The notes beneath the pieces are model-generated. The model did not search any database, was not told where the DNA came from, and saw only the letters and a program-made list of their open reading frames with translations. Shown one piece after another: positions 33,577 through 41,435 of a stretch of 42,804 nt of DNA (positions within the stretch are counted from its first letter, which is position 1; every line of letters begins with the position of its first letter). The stretch spans positions 1 to 42,804 of the forward strand of contig JAMOOP010000077.1 of the NCBI GenBank assembly GCA_027065385.1. Direction: 5' to 3'. Origin of the DNA: Campylobacteraceae bacterium. Lineage in GTDB: Bacteria > Campylobacterota > Campylobacteria > Campylobacterales > Sulfurovaceae. The translations under genes and the position numbers were made by a program.

Positions 33577-34359
33577 ATGAATCCCTTAGAAGAGCTATTA
33601 TCAAAGAAATTTCCAAAAAGTCAAATAGTCACTTTAGAGTATATTACATCTAAAATATCAATGGTATCAAATGTAAGAGTTGGAAGAAAAGAGAATAGAG
33701 GGTTTACTAACTATGATGAACTCTCTTTAAGTAATATAGATAGATATGGATTTATTTATATAAGTGATACAGCTAAGATACAAGAACCAGCATCAAATGG
33801 AGTAATGAATGCCCAATCATTGAATTATGGAGATATTTTAATGGTGCAACGTGGAAAAACTGGTAAAATTGCGATGGTTAATAAAAAAGAGTTCTATAAA
33901 AAAATTATAGTTGGTAACAATAGTATGCTTAGATTACAATTCTCGCAACAACAGCTAGAAGCACATTTCCATCATTTAGTTTTTCATTATCTACAACTAC
34001 CCTTTGTGAAAGAATATATAGAATCATATATACCATCTTCAAGCTCTTATGATAGAAAAATATTAAATTCAACTGCATTATCAGAAATACCAATACCTTT
34101 CATAAAAAATGAAGATAGAGATCTCTTATTAAACTTTCTATCTACTAGACAACATATTCTATTACAAGCAGATGAGATTCAAAACAATATAGAAAAACTT
34201 TTACTTCAATATAAAGATTTACAAAACAATACCCTTGATGATATTTTTAATTGTAATACTAATCAATGTTCTAATACATTAGATAGTGATATGAAATCTT
34301 TGGAAACTCTTATTGGTGTTAATGATAAATTAGTTGAGGCTATTAAAGATGATATATAA
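33577..34359 (+). CDS. Orphan HsdS-like single-TRD protein, copy 1
   Basis: A 260-aa protein with one HsdS-type target recognition domain: ISMVSNVRVGRKENRGF, LNYGDILMVQRGKTGKIAMV, VGNNSMLRLQF and SSYDRKILNSTALSEIPIPF follow the TRD order of type I specificity subunits. A C-terminal helical region replaces the second half. No hsdM or hsdR is adjacent; neighbours are a DUF234-type ATPase and an ankyrin protein. It is a clear paralogue of the protein at 40492-41310. It could redirect a host type I methyltransferase to new sites or serve an unknown system with the ATPase. Confidence 0.75.
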   Translation: MNPLEELLSKKFPKSQIVTLEYITSKISMVSNVRVGRKENRGFTNYDELSLSNIDRYGFIYISDTAKIQEPASNGVMNAQSLNYGDILMVQRGKTGKIAMVNKKEFYKKIIVGNNSMLRLQFSQQQLEAHFHHLVFHYLQLPFVKEYIESYIPSSSSYDRKILNSTALSEIPIPFIKNEDRDLLLNFLSTRQHILLQADEIQNNIEKLLLQYKDLQNNTLDDIFNCNTNQCSNTLDSDMKSLETLIGVNDKLVEAIKDDI

Positions 34360-34373
34360 ATTATCTTTAATCC

Positions 34374-36812
34374 CTATAATAATCCCATAAGTCTATAATT
34401 TCTATTCGTCAGTGCATAATCATAAGCTGTATGACCAATAACAGTTTTTAAACTTTTATCTGCACCTTTCTCCAAAAGTTTAATCACTAAGTTCTCTTCA
34501 TTATGTTCCGTTGCCTGTATAAGTGCTGTTATATCGTGTCTTACTGTAATATTTAAGTTTTGTGATACTTCCACTATTAAAGAAAATATCTTTACATAAT
34601 TTTCTTTATTCTTTTTATATAATTTTAAAATTTCATCATTACATATTTCAGTCATATTTACAAACTTTTCTAAAGAAATTTGCTGTTCATTATCAAACAC
34701 ACCATTCATATTAAATATAGTTTCAAATTTTTTCCTTATATCCTTATACTCAAGAGGATGAACTATATTGAATTTCGAATTTTCCTCTATAACCTTTTTA
34801 CTTTTTGAAAGATTTATACAGTTGATAACTAGAAACAATGCTGTAAAATTATCTGTAGTAACTCTTTTCTCTACATCAGCACCATTCTCTAACAGTAACT
34901 GTACAATTTCTACTAAACCTAATCTGATAGCTATCGCAAGAGGATTCTCTAGCTTTTTTTCTAATTTCATATTTAAAGCTTTTTTATCCATCTTTGGTAT
35001 TAATAGTTTTGCTATTTTTAAAAATAAATAATCTTCTTGCATTTCATAATTTTGTAATGCAATAATAAGAGCTGTAGCATTGTCGTTCACTTTTAAATAA
35101 TTAACATCAGCACCATTAAACAACAGTTTCTCTATAGATTCTAAATCTCTATTTACAACACAATATATCAGTTGAGATAGATCATTTATAAATATTTTTA
35201 CAATTTTATTGGCATTATTAAAATCAATCTTATATTTAGTATTATCACAAAAACCTATATTTTGAGAGATAATAAAATCTTTATTTTCTTTTATGCCATC
35301 AAAAAGATTATTAAAATGTAGATCAAACCCTTTTTGCAGATCTAATAACAGATATGTATTTACTTCTTCTGGTTTTTTATCTATTACTTTATAAAAATAT
35401 GCTTCTTTATAAAATTTTGTAAAACTATTCTTTGCATTAAGTAAATTTACTTTCTTTTCTCGTGTTGTTAATGAAGACACCATGAGTCCCTCTTTTATAA
35501 CATCTAATATGTAACATCCCATAGCATTTTTACCATCTTTCAATGCCATAAGATAATGTTTCTCAGCTAATTTAATTTCCCCTAACTGAGCAAAGTATCT
35601 GGCTTTTAAAAAATTAAAATAAGGATCTCCATCTATCTCATAGACCCTTTCAATATCATCTAACTCTTTTTTTATCTCAAGTTCAATCTGTTTTTCTTTT
35701 TTTATAGATGGATCTGTTTTTATGAAAATTTCATATAGTCTATCCCCATACTCATCATTGGCATAAAAAAGTTGTTTTAATTCACTCTTTCTCATCTTAC
35801 CCTGTAAATATTTTATTGGATAAATTGTATCTATTGAATTAAAGAATACCTTTTGATGCAATTTGTAAAATATTCTTTTAAAATCGTATTTTTCTAATAT
35901 TATCTCTTCAAATAAACGATTCTGATAATAATAAATATCTGGATTCAAAGCATCTTTTAAAAAAATTGTAAATAATTCTCTGCTACTTGTTATATATAAA
36001 AAATTATAATTTGATACAATTTTTTCATCTAAGGGTAAACTATAATCTATACCTTTCAGCATTAGTTTAAAATGTTCTATCATTAATCTTGTTAGTTCAT
36101 TTCCAAAATATTCTATAGATTTTATATATAAATTTTGTAAAACTTTAGCGATGAGTAAAACTCTTTGTAGTTCTAGTTGTGTAAAATTCTTTGTATATTT
36201 TGCTAGTTTTGAAATAATATTGATATGTTCCATTGTTGGTATAGTTTTACCATTTAGCCAATTATTTATATTTTTATAAATAGCATCATAAGAGATAAGT
36301 TTTTCATCATCTAATATTTCATATAGATAAGAATACAATGTTTTATTTTTATCTATAAAATCTTTAGAAATCATCTGAAAAACAATTACAAGTGAAGAGA
36401 GCTGTTCTGTTGGTAACATATTTTCTAAAGTTACTTTATTGTTTAAATTATTAAGATAGACAACAAAAGGTATAAAAATATCCATAACTATTAAAAAATC
36501 AAGTTGCTTCTGTACACTATGGTCTGTTGGGATTATTCTTTTTACAGTTGTAAAATAATTTAAAAAATTTATACTTACTTGTTTAAAATAACTTTGATTA
36601 TATTCTAGCATCTCAAAAACTTCAAAGATGCTATCTAAAACAATCTCAAATATTTTATAAAATTCATCTACGGAGATATTTTCCTCTTTAACAAATCTTT
36701 GATAAAGTTTTAAATCCCTTTGTTTAATTTCTAAATTTTTAACAAAAAAATCTAAAATAGCTCCATTTGTTGGGAATAAACTTTTAATAATCTCAATCTT
36801 CTGTATTTTCAT
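34374..36812 (-). CDS. Large ankyrin-repeat protein with novel N-terminal region
   Basis: An 812-aa cytoplasmic protein. The last third contains ankyrin repeats (DLESIEKLLFNGADVNYL, LAIAIRLGLVEIVQLLLENGADVEK, ALIQATEHNEENLVIKLLEKGADK). The middle (DPYFNFLKARYFAQLGEIKLAEKHYLMALKDG) resembles one TPR-like pair. The first 350 residues are helical, with an apparent helix-turn-helix-like stretch around INNWLNGKTIPTMEHIN (about residues 185-205), and match no family I recognise. It is divergent from the DnaQ-like exonuclease gene 71 bases away. Its role is unknown; a sensor or scaffold is possible. Confidence 0.65.
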   Translation of the reverse strand: MKIQKIEIIKSLFPTNGAILDFFVKNLEIKQRDLKLYQRFVKEENISVDEFYKIFEIVLDSIFEVFEMLEYNQSYFKQVSINFLNYFTTVKRIIPTDHSVQKQLDFLIVMDIFIPFVVYLNNLNNKVTLENMLPTEQLSSLVIVFQMISKDFIDKNKTLYSYLYEILDDEKLISYDAIYKNINNWLNGKTIPTMEHINIISKLAKYTKNFTQLELQRVLLIAKVLQNLYIKSIEYFGNELTRLMIEHFKLMLKGIDYSLPLDEKIVSNYNFLYITSSRELFTIFLKDALNPDIYYYQNRLFEEIILEKYDFKRIFYKLHQKVFFNSIDTIYPIKYLQGKMRKSELKQLFYANDEYGDRLYEIFIKTDPSIKKEKQIELEIKKELDDIERVYEIDGDPYFNFLKARYFAQLGEIKLAEKHYLMALKDGKNAMGCYILDVIKEGLMVSSLTTREKKVNLLNAKNSFTKFYKEAYFYKVIDKKPEEVNTYLLLDLQKGFDLHFNNLFDGIKENKDFIISQNIGFCDNTKYKIDFNNANKIVKIFINDLSQLIYCVVNRDLESIEKLLFNGADVNYLKVNDNATALIIALQNYEMQEDYLFLKIAKLLIPKMDKKALNMKLEKKLENPLAIAIRLGLVEIVQLLLENGADVEKRVTTDNFTALFLVINCINLSKSKKVIEENSKFNIVHPLEYKDIRKKFETIFNMNGVFDNEQQISLEKFVNMTEICNDEILKLYKKNKENYVKIFSLIVEVSQNLNITVRHDITALIQATEHNEENLVIKLLEKGADKSLKTVIGHTAYDYALTNRNYRLMGLL

Positions 36813-36883
36813 GTCTTGTTGATTTCCTATCTTTTATTTTTTAAAAATTATAAGATTCTATTTTTAAATTAAGGAGAAAGTTT

Positions 36884-37786
36884 ATGAAAATAGTGTTTAT
36901 TGACCTAGAATTTGGTCAGATATATGGTTCTTGGAGAAGAGATTTTTTAGTAACACAAGCTGGTGTACTTTCGTACGATACTGAAAATGATGAGATAGAA
37001 TTAGGTGAGCTTCATTTCAAACATAACTCAAATTTGGTAATGAGAAGAAAAGAATTCAAAAAAAGAATTGAAACTGTTGTTAATTTTGCTACAAAAAAAA
37101 CAATTGTATATGATGAAAATCATAAAATTCCGAAGAGTGAACAAACACTAATAAGAAAAAAGTGGAATAAACTTTATTCTCAAAAATTCAGAGTTTTTAT
37201 AAAACAAGCTATAAAACAAGCTGATATTATCTGTTTTTATGGTGCAAGTGAAGATTTAAAGATTCTTAATCGGTATAATATTAAAATAGAAAACTATATA
37301 GATATTTATACAGTTGTAAGAAAAGATTATAATAAATCTTATTCTTTAGATCATATCGTGAAAATATTGAATTTAGAAAGTTTTTTAGATGATGATTATG
37401 CTGAAAAGCTAATCTCTTTGACCTGTGCATATCAGTTGCCTTATGGATACAGTAAACCATTTTTATATGAGATAGAACATCTAAAGCCTCACTATGCCAT
37501 AGGTGATTGTGCAAGAATGTTTTTAGTTTTAAAAGAGTTGTATTTAACTAACATTGATATTTCGGTTAAACCTATGAACTGTAAATGTTGTAACGGTAGT
37601 GGTTATATTGAGATAGGTGTTCCTTGTGGACCAGAAGAGGTTCAATGGATGAGTGATGGAGAGTTCATGTGTTTAGGTACAGATATATGTGGATGTTGCG
37701 ATGGTGAAGGTACAATTTCAAAGATAGCTCAAAATAATTTTGATTTTTTATCAACTTTTTTATCAAAAAGAAATAATCGTCATTAA
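36884..37786 (+). CDS. DnaQ-like 3'-5' exonuclease with DnaJ-type zinc motifs
   Basis: A 300-aa protein. The N-terminal two-thirds is a DEDDh exonuclease: D7 and E9 (FIDLEFG), D124 (YGASEDLKIL) and H203/D208 (HYAIGDCARMF). The C-terminus holds two CxxCxGxG motifs, CKCCNGSG (233-240) and CGCCDGEG (269-276), with C248 and C263 between them. This is the zinc-binding pattern of DnaJ cysteine-rich domains, so one or two zinc ions are likely. A good site (AAGGAG) precedes the ATG. The substrate may be DNA or RNA. It is divergent from the ankyrin gene and followed by parB. Confidence 0.75.
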   Translation: MKIVFIDLEFGQIYGSWRRDFLVTQAGVLSYDTENDEIELGELHFKHNSNLVMRRKEFKKRIETVVNFATKKTIVYDENHKIPKSEQTLIRKKWNKLYSQKFRVFIKQAIKQADIICFYGASEDLKILNRYNIKIENYIDIYTVVRKDYNKSYSLDHIVKILNLESFLDDDYAEKLISLTCAYQLPYGYSKPFLYEIEHLKPHYAIGDCARMFLVLKELYLTNIDISVKPMNCKCCNGSGYIEIGVPCGPEEVQWMSDGEFMCLGTDICGCCDGEGTISKIAQNNFDFLSTFLSKRNNRH

Positions 37787-37791
37787 TGAAA

Positions 37792-37815
37792 ATCATTGCC
37801 ATTAATGGCGATGAT
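37792..37815. promoter_or_regulatory. 24-bp palindrome between the exonuclease and parB
   Basis: A palindrome with core GCCATTAATGGC, extended by ATCATT and GATGAT arms that pair fully if one G-T wobble is allowed. The smaller palindrome TCATTAATGA lies just before it at 37780-37789. It ends about 85 bases before the parB start and may be a ParB binding site, a parB operator, or the exonuclease terminator (no T-run follows). Confidence 0.5.
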
Positions 37816-37899
37816 GAAAATGCTATTAGTTAGAAATATACTTTATGATTTAACAATATGCTATAATTTTTTAAAAAATATATATGCAAGGATAGATAA

Positions 37900-38727
37900 G
37901 TGGCTATAAAAAAGAATAAATCAAATAATAATAGAGCTAACAATAGAATAAATAAGATAGTTCAAAGTGTAGGGAAATTAAATGATAAGAATATTATTGA
38001 AGAGATAAACCTTTCAATAATAAAAGAGAATCCTTATCAACCAAGATTAGTTATTGAAGAGGATGATTTACTAACTTTAGTCAATAGCATTAAAGAGAAT
38101 GATCTTCTTCAACCTGTGATAGCTAAAAAGAATCAAGATAATACAATTACATTAATAGCTGGACATAGACGACTAGAAGCCCACAAAAGATTAGGACTTC
38201 AAACAATCAAAGTTATTATTCTTAAAGATATAACAGATAAAGAATTGGCTTCTTACTCTCTTATAGAGAATACTCATAGAAAAGATTTAACATATATAGA
38301 GATAGCGCATCAATATGATAGATTATTAAAAGATAAAGTTTTTAATACGATACAAGATTTAGCTCTTGCTGTTGGACAGGACAAATCACAAGTAGGTAAA
38401 ATTATAAATCTATTAAAACTCTCTGATAAGATAATAGAGGATCTAAGAAAAAATAAAAGTATATCAGATATAAAATCATTAGATACAATCCGAAGAATTA
38501 ATGATCCTAAGATACAAGAGGAACTTTATTTTTGGTATATTAATGAAAATATATCAAGAGATGAGTTAATGGAAAAAGTTACTGATATTTTAAATAGTGA
38601 TAGTGATAAAGAAAAGAGATCATTATATAAAATCAAAAACTCAAAAAACAAGTGTGCAGTAACACTACCAACACTAACAGAAGAACAGATGAAAAAACTT
38701 AATAGGTTTCTTAAAAAACTAGTATAG
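37900..38727 (+). CDS. parB: ParB-family partition protein
   Basis: A 275-aa ParB. The ParB/Srx-like domain shows NPYQPRLVIEEDDLLTLVNSI and LIAGHRRLEAHKRLG (box with the nucleotide-binding GHRR), then SLIENTHRKDLTYIEIA and a helix-turn-helix (TIQDLALAVGQDKSQVGKIINLLKL). The C-terminus is a short dimerisation helix. It starts at GTG 37900 with AAGGAT upstream. ParB binds parS and is usually paired with a ParA ATPase, but I see no parA in the window, so it may be an orphan or a transcription factor-like relative. Confidence 0.88.
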   Translation: MAIKKNKSNNNRANNRINKIVQSVGKLNDKNIIEEINLSIIKENPYQPRLVIEEDDLLTLVNSIKENDLLQPVIAKKNQDNTITLIAGHRRLEAHKRLGLQTIKVIILKDITDKELASYSLIENTHRKDLTYIEIAHQYDRLLKDKVFNTIQDLALAVGQDKSQVGKIINLLKLSDKIIEDLRKNKSISDIKSLDTIRRINDPKIQEELYFWYINENISRDELMEKVTDILNSDSDKEKRSLYKIKNSKNKCAVTLPTLTEEQMKKLNRFLKKLV

Positions 38728-38832
38728 TAAGTAGTAATCAGAAATAGATTACATAATACAAAAGATATATAGAATAGATCTATGAAAATAGAAAGATATA
38801 TGAGTATGAAATTAATTTTTATCTACTACTTA
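38727..38832 (+). repeat. Long inverted-repeat element, copy B (partner at 10407-10535)
   Basis: A 106-bp element beginning at the last base of the parB stop codon. It matches copy A in inverted orientation, lacks the extra 24-bp unit, and contains the perfect palindrome ATAGATCTAT. It has terminal TAAGTAGTA inverted repeats and an internal GTAATC/GATTAC hairpin. A 22-codon frame (ATG 38783, MKIERYMSMKLIFIYYLG) runs out of it, possibly a leader or relic. Confidence 0.85.
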
Positions 38833-39046
38833 GGTCATGACCTATTATAGATATATGGAAAACTTATATTGAATTAAGTCCTAAGATTAGTTATTCGGTA
38901 TAAGTATTAAGAAAAGTGAGTTAATGAAAGAAATTGGGGTCTAAAATTTTAAATTTGATCCCTTAGAATATGATTTAAAAATAATTAATAAAATGGCAGA
39001 AGTATTAACTAATAATAGTTAAATATTTAGTTCTAAAAGGAAAGAG
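38833..39046. other. Intergenic stretch with a REP-like hairpin
   Basis: No gene is visible. At 38936-38962 GGGGTC and GATCCC can pair (one G-U), enclosing AAATTT repeats, which resembles the hairpins that flank REP-associated transposase remnants. No transposase gene is nearby. A good ribosome binding site leads into the gene at 39047. Confidence 0.35.
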
Positions 39047-39505
39047 ATGATAATTAATGATATGTACAATACCAAAGATATAAATTTTGATAATCAAGAA
39101 TATGATGGAACAGAAGAGCATAAGATATTTGAATATGGTGATGAGAAACTAAGTTTTCTAGTAAGACTTTTAAAACTTTGGATAAAGGAAGAGAGTTTCT
39201 TTAGTATTTATGAACCTGTTTTTAATAGCTATACTGTTTGGCTTAACAGACATACTCCAAATATAGATTTTTATGATTATCTACAATATACAGTTCAATA
39301 TAATCCAGATATATTTTTAGCTGATACAACATTTAAAATTGATATAGATAATGGTACTTTAATTGATTATATTCATAAAGATGTTGTAGAGATAGATGCT
39401 ATGATATATTTCAATAACTATGTTCTTTATATAAAAGGTATGAAGTTTTGGATCGCAAATAGTTTAGACCCTTCTAAACAATATTTTTATAATTTGAATA
39501 CTTAA
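39047..39505 (+). CDS. Hypothetical protein
   Basis: A 152-aa soluble protein that I do not recognise, rich in Asp, Tyr, Phe and Asn. Long aromatic strands (IYEPVFNSYTVWLNRH, DYLQYTVQYNPDIFLADTTFKI) and repeated ID/DY pairs suggest a beta-rich fold. There is no signal peptide or membrane helix. The ATG follows AAAAGGAAAG closely. It is followed by a strong hairpin and then by another unknown gene on the same strand. Confidence 0.55.
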   Translation: MIINDMYNTKDINFDNQEYDGTEEHKIFEYGDEKLSFLVRLLKLWIKEESFFSIYEPVFNSYTVWLNRHTPNIDFYDYLQYTVQYNPDIFLADTTFKIDIDNGTLIDYIHKDVVEIDAMIYFNNYVLYIKGMKFWIANSLDPSKQYFYNLNT

Positions 39506-39506
39506 T

Positions 39507-39547
39507 AATAATCTCAACATATTTCAATACTTTATGTTGAGATTATT
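39507..39547. terminator. Strong 14-bp hairpin between unknown genes
   Basis: AATAATCTCAACAT (39507-39520) and ATGTTGAGATTATT (39534-39547) form a perfect 14-bp stem with a 13-base loop right after the stop at 39505. No long T-run follows, but such a stem is likely to end or stabilise the upstream transcript. Confidence 0.7.
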
Positions 39548-39621
39548 CTAAAATAAACCTACCATATAAATTTCCATATATATTTATTAAAGATAAACTA
39601 AACAATAAAAAAAGAGGAGAT

Positions 39622-40017
39622 ATGGATAAAAAAACAGAAAAAGAAGAGTTATTCTTCCATAAGAGAAAAACAGTAAGAAATGTATTAAAAAAATATATCT
39701 ATAAGAGAAATAGAACACATTATTTAAAATGGGTAATAGATGATGAGTGGTCTATAAGATATTTTTTTATATTTGAGACACGTTCAGAATACAATCATCA
39801 ATGGGTATTAAAGAGCCATTACACAAAAGATTATATTATAATGGATAATCTAACTGCAATGGACTACATACAACATCTTGTAAAAGATAAAAATCCTATC
39901 GAATACTTTTCACTACAAGAGTTTAAAAAAGGTTATCGCAGGTTAGTAGTAGGCGATGGTGTGGAATGTTTCCTTGAAAATGAATGTACTCCCAACCTTA
40001 TTAATAAGATCAATTAA
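39622..40017 (+). CDS. Hypothetical basic protein
   Basis: A 131-aa soluble protein with a very basic N-terminus (HKRKTVRNVLKKYIYKRNRTHY) followed by aromatic strands (WVIDDEWSIRYFFIFETRSEY, HQWVLKSHYTKDYIIMD). It may bind nucleic acid, but I recognise no family. GAGGAG precedes the ATG closely. It lies downstream of the hairpin and before a decayed gene on the other strand. Confidence 0.55.
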   Translation: MDKKTEKEELFFHKRKTVRNVLKKYIYKRNRTHYLKWVIDDEWSIRYFFIFETRSEYNHQWVLKSHYTKDYIIMDNLTAMDYIQHLVKDKNPIEYFSLQEFKKGYRRLVVGDGVECFLENECTPNLINKIN

Positions 40018-40053
40018 AAAAGACAAGTCTATCTCAACTTTTTCTTACCTTTT

Positions 40054-40260
40054 TTATGCTTTTTTTGAATAAAACATCCTCGAATATTGAGCTTTATACT
40101 TTTTATGTTTATCTACTAACTTTTTAGCTTTATTTTTGAGAATAGCTATATCAATCTCTTTCTGATTCTGATTACCTTTTTCCCAATATGTACCAATATT
40201 TGAATATTGCTTTAAAATATTAGGGATTATTTTAACTTGTATTTCAATCGTTGTTACTCC
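40054..40260 (-). pseudogene. Remnant of a DUF234-type ATPase C-terminus
   Basis: On the minus strand an open frame without a start codon reads IIPNILKQYSNIGTYWEKGN, then NQKEIDIAILKNKAKKLVDK and a basic end. The IG-x-YW-x-KGN-x(2-4)-EIDI pattern is the start of the nuclease-like DUF234 C-terminus in archaeal-type ATPases, and the following helix fits its end, with the middle deleted. It lies 230 bases after the HsdS-like gene on the same strand, mirroring the association of copy 1 with a DUF234-type ATPase. Confidence 0.5.
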
Positions 40261-40314
40261 TTACTCAATTCATAAGAATTAGATAAAGAACTAAACATTA
40301 ATTAACAACAGAAG

Positions 40315-40370
40315 CAGATTAGATGCATGGTAGAGAATTAGAAGTTCTCGCTTACCAGAGTCAAAATCTG
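40315..40370 (+). other. Nested hairpin, possible structured RNA or relic
   Basis: Three nested stems can form: CAGATT/AATCTG on the outside, then TGGTA/TACCA, then GAGAA/TTCTC around a seven-base loop. The TGGTAGAG piece is reminiscent of a tRNA D-arm, but no full cloverleaf is present. The rest of 40261-40491 has no gene I can support. Confidence 0.4.
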
Positions 40371-40491
40371 TTTCCCTTAAATGTATTTTATTCTTTTTGA
40401 TTTAACAAGTCAATCTTAATTTGTACCCTTATAGGTCTATTCGATAAAAAATGATATTAAATCAAAAATAGGAAATCTGAATCTATTATCC

Positions 40492-41310
40492 CTAATCAAA
40501 ATCAAAGTGTATTTGCACAACATTTAATTTTTTTCTACTTTCTCTATTTTTAAATTCTCTATCCTCTACCTCTTTTAAGATTGATTGTACTTTATCTAAT
40601 TCACGAAGGGAAACATTATCTATGGTGTTATCATACCTACCATTGATTGCATCTATAAGATTTGTGTGTTTTAGATTTTCAAATTTATCAACAAGTTTTT
40701 GTGTATCTGCATGAATCTCTTTTGCTTTATTTACTAACTCTATTTTGCTTAATAAATAGTTATTTAATATTATAAACTCATTGTGTACAAAAACAGGTAT
40801 TGGTAAATTTGCTATTACCTCAGAATTTAATATTCTTCTATTGGCTGAACCAGATGAAGGGATAAATGTATCTATGTACTCTTTTACAAATGGTAATGAT
40901 AAGTATTCCATAATATAACGTGGATTATGATTCTCTTTTTGTTTATCAGTAAACTGTATTCGTATCATACTCGTGTTACCGACAATAGTTCTCTTATATT
41001 TCTCTCCTATCATACCAATTTTACCAATCTTTCCTCTAAGAAGCATTATTAAATCACAATGATTTAATGCTTGTTTTTGTATAGATTTATTAGATGCTGG
41101 TTCTAATTGTTTATCTGTATCTGGAACATATATATATCCAAGCTCATCTATATTATTTAATGAGATTTCATCATAGTCCCTATATTTTCTAGTCTCTTCC
41201 TTACCTACTCTAACTTTAGAGATTGTTGCTACTTTTTTAGTGAGATTTTTAATTGTTGTTATTTCAACATTTGGAAACTTCTTACCTAGTAATTCTTCTA
41301 ATTTATTCAT
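40492..41310 (-). CDS. Orphan HsdS-like single-TRD protein, copy 2
   Basis: A 272-aa paralogue of the protein at 33577. The first 75 residues align throughout (NKLEELLGKKFP, KVRVGKEETR, YDEISLNNIDELGYIYV, EPASN), as do GKIGKIGMI, VGNTSMIRIQF and the YL-LPFVKEYI-IPSS segment before the TRD end (RRILNSEVIANLPIPV). The C-terminus differs (coil, then LNVVQIHFDFD). I chose ATG 41310 because AAGGTG lies upstream. No modification or restriction subunit is adjacent. It may supply an alternative specificity to a type I enzyme, such as the HsdM on this replicon, or belong to an unknown system. Confidence 0.75.
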   Translation of the reverse strand: MNKLEELLGKKFPNVEITTIKNLTKKVATISKVRVGKEETRKYRDYDEISLNNIDELGYIYVPDTDKQLEPASNKSIQKQALNHCDLIMLLRGKIGKIGMIGEKYKRTIVGNTSMIRIQFTDKQKENHNPRYIMEYLSLPFVKEYIDTFIPSSGSANRRILNSEVIANLPIPVFVHNEFIILNNYLLSKIELVNKAKEIHADTQKLVDKFENLKHTNLIDAINGRYDNTIDNVSLRELDKVQSILKEVEDREFKNRESRKKLNVVQIHFDFD

Positions 41311-41405
41311 AATACACCTTTGACTAATATAATTATACATAGGTAGTTTTAATTTTTAGTTAAGAAACAAAAAGATATACTTTTATTTCGACTAACACTA
41401 AGTAT

Positions 41406-41415
41406 ATATGGTAGT
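41406..41415. promoter_or_regulatory. ACTACCAT-type motif upstream of HsdS-like copy 2
   Basis: On the minus strand this reads ACTACCATAT about 95 bases before the start at 41310. ACTACCATTTAT is found about 75 bases before copy 1 (33493-33504), and ACTACCAT also at 30163-30170 and 31919-31926. A shared regulatory site is possible. Confidence 0.35.
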
Positions 41416-41435
41416 CCTTTTTACTTGGAGATGGA

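Noticed and set aside
40315-40370. A tRNA gene
   Set aside because: Only a D-arm-like string is present; there is no anticodon arm of correct size, T-arm or acceptor stem.
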